From the NCBI GenBank assembly GCA_017420625.1, contig JAFOIR010000098.1, forward strand, positions 1 through 5,885: a stretch of 5,885 bases of DNA, in the 5' to 3' direction. Below are positions 1 through 3,695 of this stretch, piece by piece. Within the stretch, counting starts at the first letter, position 1, and every line of letters starts with the position of its first letter. The DNA comes from Bacillota bacterium (lineage in GTDB: Bacteria; Bacillota_A; Clostridia; Lachnospirales; Bianqueaceae). Below the pieces are notes generated by a model that was not told the DNA's origin, did no database searches, and saw nothing but the letters and a program-made list of their open reading frames with translations. The translations under genes and the position numbers were made by a program.

Positions 1-1
1 G

Positions 2-637
2 ATGATCAGACTTGGCATTCCGATCGCGATCCAGACCAGCGCCAGCAGTCTGTCAGCTATGTATGTCAGCTCCCACGTCAATACCTATGGCGTCGTCGCT
101 TCTGCCGTCACCGGGGTAGGCCTTCGTCTGAGCAATCTGGCGCTGATCGTTGCCAACAGTATGAATGTCTCCAGCTCGGCAATGGTAGGCCAGTGCTTCG
201 GTGCAGGGAAAATGGAACGGATCCGTCAGTCCTTCTGGCGGGTGTTCATCGTTGATTTTGTGTTTGTAACGATCCTGAGTATTATTATCCTGCTGTTCCC
301 GGCCTTTGTCTTTGGCCTTTTCAACCGCGATGCCGGTGTCCTGGAGATGGCAAAGCTCTATGCTCCGGTGGCGGCGATCACCTTTATGGGCTTTTCGGTG
401 CGAAGCCCAAGTCTTGGCTTTATCAATGGCCTTGGTCACTCAAAGATGAATTTCTGGATGGGCGTCGTAGAAGGATTTATCCTGAGGATCGGTCTTACTT
501 ATCTGATGGGAATCGTTCTCGGAATGGGAATTCAGGGTTTCTGGTATGGCTCTGCCATTGCCAGCTATGGTTATGGGCTGGTTGTATGGCCATATTTCCT
601 TTCAGGCAAATGGGAGCAGAGAAAGATGAGAGCCTGA
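2..637 (+). CDS. MATE-family efflux transporter, C-terminal half (5' partial)
   Basis: An integral membrane exporter of the MATE family, which moves drugs or metabolites out of the cell in exchange for H+ or Na+. The visible 211 residues are almost entirely hydrophobic and match the second half of a normal MATE protein of about 450 residues. They open with the helix-7-type segment 'IRLGIPIAIQ', continue through a polar-punctuated stretch ending 'SSAMVGQCFGAGK' (about residues 56-70), and then show four further membrane segments at about 79-107, 118-140, 150-175 and 178-200. They end in a short basic tail (KWEQRKMRA). The ATG at position 2 is most likely an internal methionine, because the protein begins mid-family and the frame is open to the window edge. 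The gene is separated from the sugar locus by about 110 bases with its own promoter, so a functional link is not implied. Substrate unknown. Family call is confident; start is not in the window. Confidence 0.88.
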   Translation: MIRLGIPIAIQTSASSLSAMYVSSHVNTYGVVASAVTGVGLRLSNLALIVANSMNVSSSAMVGQCFGAGKMERIRQSFWRVFIVDFVFVTILSIIILLFPAFVFGLFNRDAGVLEMAKLYAPVAAITFMGFSVRSPSLGFINGLGHSKMNFWMGVVEGFILRIGLTYLMGIVLGMGIQGFWYGSAIASYGYGLVVWPYFLSGKWEQRKMRA

Positions 638-651
638 AAAAGTATACACCA

Positions 652-679
652 TTGACAAGATTCATACATGACTGATAGA
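652..679 (+). promoter_or_regulatory. Putative activator-binding element, copy 1 (transporter promoter)
   Basis: The core ATTCATACATGACTGATAGA (660-679) matches 17 of 20 bases of the core at 3581-3600 in front of the GH2 gene. Upstream, TTGACA (652-657) aligns with TTGATA (3573-3578) at the same 8-base offset, giving 22 of 28 identities overall. The element ends 20 bases before a TATAAT box, so its right end overlaps where a -35 hexamer would sit. This is the class-II activator arrangement typical of AraC-family regulators, and the likely binder is the regulator encoded at 2344-3558. Similarity and spacing are seen directly; the binding protein is inferred. Confidence 0.6.
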
Positions 680-699
680 TTTGCGTCTGGTATCAAGTG

Positions 700-705
700 T
701 ATAAT
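700..705 (+). promoter_or_regulatory. -10 box of the transporter promoter
   Basis: A perfect TATAAT lies 41 bases before the start codon, predicting transcription from about 712 and a leader of about 35 bases. No good -35 hexamer lies 16-18 bases upstream; that position is overlapped by the end of the shared element (652-679). This suggests the promoter needs an activator. Confidence 0.6.
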
Positions 706-730
706 CAGCCTTAACATACGACACGAATCT

Positions 731-737
731 AAAGGAG
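731..737 (+). promoter_or_regulatory. Ribosome binding site of the GPH transporter
   Basis: AAAGGAG followed by a 9-base spacer to the ATG at 747. It fixes the start of the transporter gene. Confidence 0.8.
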
Positions 738-746
738 TATCAAATC

Positions 747-2231
747 ATGGCGAAAAAACCAAAAGTTAAAGGTCCGGAATCCGTCGGCTTTAAGGAGATT
801 TTCGGCGTAACCGCTATTGCTACGAATGACGGTTTTGCTGCGATTTTCATGTCTACCATGTTCATGGTCTTCATGACGGACTACGCTGGCCTGGGCAGCT
901 GGGGTGCAACCCTTGCTACTGTTCTGCTGCTGGTTGCCCGTATCATCGATGCGGTCGACGATCCTATCCAGGGATTCATTATGGACCGGGCAAAGGTAGG
1001 CAAGTACGGAAAGTACAAACCATTCTTCCTGCTTTCCATTATCATGACCACAGTCGGCACCATTGCACTGTATTCTCTGCCGAACGCGATCACCAAGACA
1101 CCGGTTCTCGTTTCGATCTGGGTCATCGTGTTCTACTTCATGTATGATATCGGTGCTTCTTTCTACAATGCCAACCTGCTGTATCGTACGATGACCAACG
1201 ATCCGGAAGAGCGAGCCAAACTTTTGGTTGGTCCTCGTCTGTGGGTTATGGTCCTGGGTATGATGGGTTCCGCTATGACTGCGATCGCCGTTACGATTCA
1301 GGCTGCTACGGGCAGTTACAAGACTGCCTACATGATCCTTGCTGTTGTATCCATGCTGATTGCCGCTGTTATTTCTGTCATCGGCTGGTTCATGTGCAAG
1401 GAAAAACATGTGGTCGAACAGGATGAGAACGAAAAAGTCAAGTTTTCTGATTTCTTCGAGCTCTTCAAGACCAACAAAGCTATGGTCATCGAGTTTGTGA
1501 AGAATATCTTCACCGGGTTCATCTGGACTTTCCTTTTCGCCGCTCCCAGCTATTATGTCAAATGGGCATATACCGCGGATCTCGCGACTGGTGTTGTGAA
1601 CTACGAACTGTTTGCCACCTATTCCATGATCGTCTCTCTGATGATGCTTTTCCCGCTGCTCATCGGAACCATTATTGCCAACCCTATTCTCAAAGCCTTC
1701 AAAGGTGATTTTGTCAAGATGCATCGCTTTGACCTGATTGTTCAGGGAGCCGGCGGCCTTATCATGTTCATCGGTCAGATCCTTGGTATCCTGGGCAAGA
1801 TGCCTGCGCTTTTCTTCACAGCTATGTTCATTATGGCACTGGCGATCGGTATCGACTTTGTCCCTGGTTCCTCCATCAGTATGGAAGTTATGGACTATAC
1901 GATCTATAAGACAGGAAAGGATCGTTCCGCTCTGACAGGTGTTGCCGGACGTTTCCTGATGAAAGCCCAGTCAGCTGTTTCCTCCGCACTCGTCGGAGGT
2001 ATCCTGATCGCGATCGGTTATCAGGTTGATTCCGTTACCGGTGACTATGCGGGTGACCTGGCTGCTATGCCCACCATGCTGACCTGGATGATCGTCATCA
2101 TCGGCTTGCTTCCCGCTATCATGGCTGTGATCGGTATCCTGGTCCTGAACAAATACCCGATCAATCATGAAGAGCGCCAGAAGATGCAGGCCTTTATCAG
2201 TGAGCATCAGACAAAGAAAGAAATCGAATAA
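747..2231 (+). CDS. GPH-family (MelB-like) glycoside:cation symporter
   Basis: A 494-residue inner-membrane sugar importer of the glycoside-pentoside-hexuronide:cation symporter family (MFS fold, about 12 helices; family length about 450-500). The hallmark lies after helix II: ARIIDAVDDPIQG (64-76), then DRAKVGKYGKYKPF (80-93). Residues D68 and D72 align with the Na+-site aspartates D55 and D59 of Salmonella MelB. D28 (in NDGF) and D134 (in MYDIG) align with its sugar-binding D19 and D124, and K406 (in LMKAQSA) with helix-XI K377. The family motif TNDPEERAKL is at 150-159. These matches are by eye, and together argue for an active cation-coupled symporter. The gene has an AAAGGAG ribosome site, its own promoter and a strong terminator, so it is probably a single-gene transcript. 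It shares a promoter element with the GH2 gene at 3696, which suggests it imports that enzyme's substrate. None of its nine arginines uses AGA or AGG, unlike its neighbours. Substrate not determinable. Confidence 0.93.
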   Translation: MAKKPKVKGPESVGFKEIFGVTAIATNDGFAAIFMSTMFMVFMTDYAGLGSWGATLATVLLLVARIIDAVDDPIQGFIMDRAKVGKYGKYKPFFLLSIIMTTVGTIALYSLPNAITKTPVLVSIWVIVFYFMYDIGASFYNANLLYRTMTNDPEERAKLLVGPRLWVMVLGMMGSAMTAIAVTIQAATGSYKTAYMILAVVSMLIAAVISVIGWFMCKEKHVVEQDENEKVKFSDFFELFKTNKAMVIEFVKNIFTGFIWTFLFAAPSYYVKWAYTADLATGVVNYELFATYSMIVSLMMLFPLLIGTIIANPILKAFKGDFVKMHRFDLIVQGAGGLIMFIGQILGILGKMPALFFTAMFIMALAIGIDFVPGSSISMEVMDYTIYKTGKDRSALTGVAGRFLMKAQSAVSSALVGGILIAIGYQVDSVTGDYAGDLAAMPTMLTWMIVIIGLLPAIMAVIGILVLNKYPINHEERQKMQAFISEHQTKKEIE

Positions 2232-2251
2232 TCAGATTATTCTGAAAGAGT

Positions 2252-2300
2252 AACACGCCTCACGATCATGTGGGGCGTGTTTGCATTTCCTTCCTTTTTG
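2252..2300 (+). terminator. Intrinsic terminator of the transporter gene
   Basis: A 12-bp stem (AACACGCCTCAC at 2252-2263 with GTGGGGCGTGTT at 2270-2281, one G-T pair) closes the 6-base loop GATCAT. A T-rich tail with runs of T follows to 2299. It begins 20 bases after the transporter stop codon, and isolates that gene from the regulator downstream. Confidence 0.85.
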
Positions 2301-2309
2301 TGCTATTAT
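2281..2309 (+). promoter_or_regulatory. Promoter of the AraC-family regulator
   Basis: TTGCAT (2281-2286), a 17-base spacer, and TATTAT (2304-2309) preceded by TGC (2301-2303), which makes an extended -10. The -35 box overlaps the end of the terminator stem. Predicted transcription start is near 2316, giving a leader of roughly 28 bases. I see no copy of the shared activator element here, so the regulator is probably expressed at a basal level without that control. Confidence 0.55.
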
Positions 2310-2329
2310 TTTTTAAATTTGATGCGAGG

Positions 2330-2341
2330 AAAGGGGTGAGG
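2330..2341 (+). promoter_or_regulatory. Ribosome binding site of the AraC-family regulator
   Basis: A purine-rich stretch AAAGGGGTGAGG lies just before ATG 2344. The AAAGGGGTGA part pairs well with the 3' end of 16S rRNA, with 7 bases from the end of AAAGGGG to the start codon. Confidence 0.65.
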
Positions 2342-2343
2342 AC

Positions 2344-3558
2344 ATGTCTTTGGGTCAGGAGGATCTCTCGAAGGTTTGGGAAAGTGATACTCAGTTTCTG
2401 CAGGTCATCAGTGAACTGTCTGGTTTGTCCATCGCAGTCTGGCAGACAGGGAAACCACTCACTTCCAGAAGCTGGAGCAGCATCCAGGATGAGAAGCATC
2501 CCTGTTTTGCACAGGACAAGCTCCGCTCTCATTTGGAGGAATACTGCCGCAGGGACAGTCCCAGCATCTTTCTTGAAGGCGATCAGATTATCTATGGAAT
2601 TATGCCGATCGGTCCTTTTTCTCTGGCGATCGGGCCGGCTGCCCTCTGGACACCCTCTGAGGAACACATGCAGAACTATGCATCCAGGCATCAAATGGAG
2701 AATGCCATACCTATTCCGATGAAAGACCCGGAAACCATCGTTAAACTGATGAATCTGATCCATCTGCATTTTACAGGTACTGCTATCACAAGAGAGGAGA
2801 TTCCTGTAACAAATCCTGTACTGGAGGGATGGCACAGTACGGGTGCTTTGGAGGAATATCAGCTGGATCAGTCAGAAAATGAACGGGGACACCAGATCGG
2901 TGTTGATTTTGAAAATAAAATGGTGCAGGCGGTAAAAACCGGAGATCTTGCTGCCCTGAAAGAACTGCTGACGGGCCCTGTAGACTATTCAAAAGTCGGG
3001 ACACTCTCAGCTGAGAAAAATAAAGAAAATGAATATCTGATCGTCTCTGTCATCGGGGTGTGCACCAGAGCCGCTGTTGCCGGCGGTGTTCCAGTGGAAA
3101 CTGCGTTTCAGCTGGGAGATGTATACCTGAGAAAATTGAGCAAGGCGGTTGTCCGGCAAGAACCTTTTTTGGTTCTGGGTTACCGAGTGATGATTGAGTT
3201 TACAGAACTTGTCAAGCGTACCAGAGAGGAGAGAAGCAATCTCTCGTATGTGAACGCATGCAAGGAATACATAGAGAAGAACTTGCGAAAGGATCTTAAG
3301 GTCGGTGACATAGCACCGGCGATCGGGGTCAGCCGCACGTATTTGTCCCGGCTTTTCCACCAGGAGGAAGGGATCACCGTTCAGCAGTATGTCCAGAAGG
3401 AAAAGTGTCGTCATGCCGCACAGATGCTTCAGTATTCCGATCATTCCATCGCACAGATCGCGCTGTATCTCGGATTCTCTTCCCAGAGCTATTTTGGCGC
3501 ATGCTTTCAGACATGGTATGGAATGACACCCAATGCCTACCGTAGAGCGAAACAGTGA
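2344..3558 (+). CDS. AraC-family transcriptional regulator
   Basis: A 404-residue cytoplasmic DNA-binding regulator, likely the activator of the flanking transporter and GH2 genes. The C-terminal 100 residues (304-404) are a complete AraC/XylS domain. The first helix-turn-helix is at about 320-338 (VGDIAPAIGVSRTYLSRLF), the second at about 368-390 (SIAQIALYLGFSSQSYF...), and the family signature ends in MTPNAYRR (394-401). The first 300 residues are not the usual cupin arm of AraC. They contain an N-terminal region with alternating strands (ITYG/GPF-like patches at 81-102), a variable linker (about 145-185), and a helical region with IGVCTRAAVAGGVPVETAFQLGDVYLRKL (237-265). That helical pattern recurs in other Bacillota AraC regulators with long N-termini, including those of the YSIRK-associated type. 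It has its own promoter and ribosome site. Its codon use (9 of 20 arginines as AGA/AGG) differs from the transporter. DNA-binding role is confident; ligand and direction of regulation are inferred. Confidence 0.9.
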   Translation: MSLGQEDLSKVWESDTQFLQVISELSGLSIAVWQTGKPLTSRSWSSIQDEKHPCFAQDKLRSHLEEYCRRDSPSIFLEGDQIIYGIMPIGPFSLAIGPAALWTPSEEHMQNYASRHQMENAIPIPMKDPETIVKLMNLIHLHFTGTAITREEIPVTNPVLEGWHSTGALEEYQLDQSENERGHQIGVDFENKMVQAVKTGDLAALKELLTGPVDYSKVGTLSAEKNKENEYLIVSVIGVCTRAAVAGGVPVETAFQLGDVYLRKLSKAVVRQEPFLVLGYRVMIEFTELVKRTREERSNLSYVNACKEYIEKNLRKDLKVGDIAPAIGVSRTYLSRLFHQEEGITVQQYVQKEKCRHAAQMLQYSDHSIAQIALYLGFSSQSYFGACFQTWYGMTPNAYRRAKQ

Positions 3559-3572
3559 AGTTTGACACATCG

Positions 3573-3600
3573 TTGATAGAATTCATACATAGCTAATAGA
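3573..3600 (+). promoter_or_regulatory. Putative activator-binding element, copy 2 (GH2 promoter)
   Basis: The core ATTCATACATAGCTAATAGA (3581-3600) is the partner of the site at 660-679. Within this copy, TTGATAGAA (3573-3581) and CTAATAGAA (3593-3601) are a direct repeat (7 of 9 bases) spaced 20 bases, two helical turns. Direct half-sites on one DNA face are the usual AraC-family operator form. The element ends 20 bases before the TACAAT box, the same distance as in copy 1. Confidence 0.6.
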
Positions 3601-3607
3601 ACGCAAA

Positions 3608-3650
3608 ACAGCTCCTCTGTTACAATTATGATAACAGGGGAGCTGTCTTT
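3608..3650 (+). terminator. Hairpin after the regulator gene, likely its terminator
   Basis: A 15-bp inverted repeat, ACAGCTCCTCTGTTA (3608-3622) with TAACAGGGGAGCTGT (3632-3646), one G-T pair, 9-base loop, followed by TCTTTATG. It lies 50 bases after the regulator stop codon, so it fits an intrinsic terminator, though its T-run is short and interrupted. Unusually, the -10 box of the next promoter lies in the left arm and loop. It could instead be an operator palindrome around that -10. Confidence 0.55.
3618..3626 (+). promoter_or_regulatory. Extended -10 box of the GH2 promoter
   Basis: TGTTACAAT reads as TGn followed by TACAAT, 5 of 6 to consensus with the TG extension. There is no recognisable -35 box; the element at 3573-3600 ends next to that position. 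Predicted transcription start is about 3633, which would place only the right arm of the hairpin in the mRNA and give a leader of about 63 bases. Confidence 0.5.
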
Positions 3651-3684
3651 ATGTCAGGATCTCATCCCCATAAGTCCATTTCGC

Positions 3685-3690
3685 AGGAGG
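3685..3690 (+). promoter_or_regulatory. Ribosome binding site of the GH2 gene
   Basis: A perfect AGGAGG with a 5-base spacer to ATG 3696. It favours this start over the in-frame ATG at 3651, which has only GGGGAG (3637-3642) inside the hairpin arm. Confidence 0.75.
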
Positions 3691-3695
3691 AAAAG

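Noticed and set aside
652..681. TTGACA (652) with TAGATT (676-681) as an ordinary sigma-A promoter
   Set aside because: The 18-base spacing is allowed, but TAGATT is a weak box, and the equivalent positions at the GH2 gene (TTGATA, TAGAAC) are weaker still. The shared sequence extends between the boxes, which suits a protein site. The TATAAT at 700 is a better -10. I cannot fully exclude a second start.
729..1724. 331-codon open frame on the minus strand inside the transporter gene
   Set aside because: It lies antisense to a well-supported GPH transporter. Its translation is a charged, His/Asp/Arg-rich mixture with no family resemblance, and it has no ribosome site. It is a shadow of codon bias.
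3561..3580. Catabolite-repression (cre) operator around TTTGACACATCGTTGATAG
   Set aside because: The distance from TG to the central CG is wrong for the cre consensus, and no other convincing cre site was seen in the intergenic regions.
3562..3590. TTGACA (3562-3567) as the -35 box of the GH2 promoter
   Set aside because: No acceptable -10 lies 16-18 bases downstream (ATACAT only). TAGAAT at 3577 is a good box but only 9 bases away.
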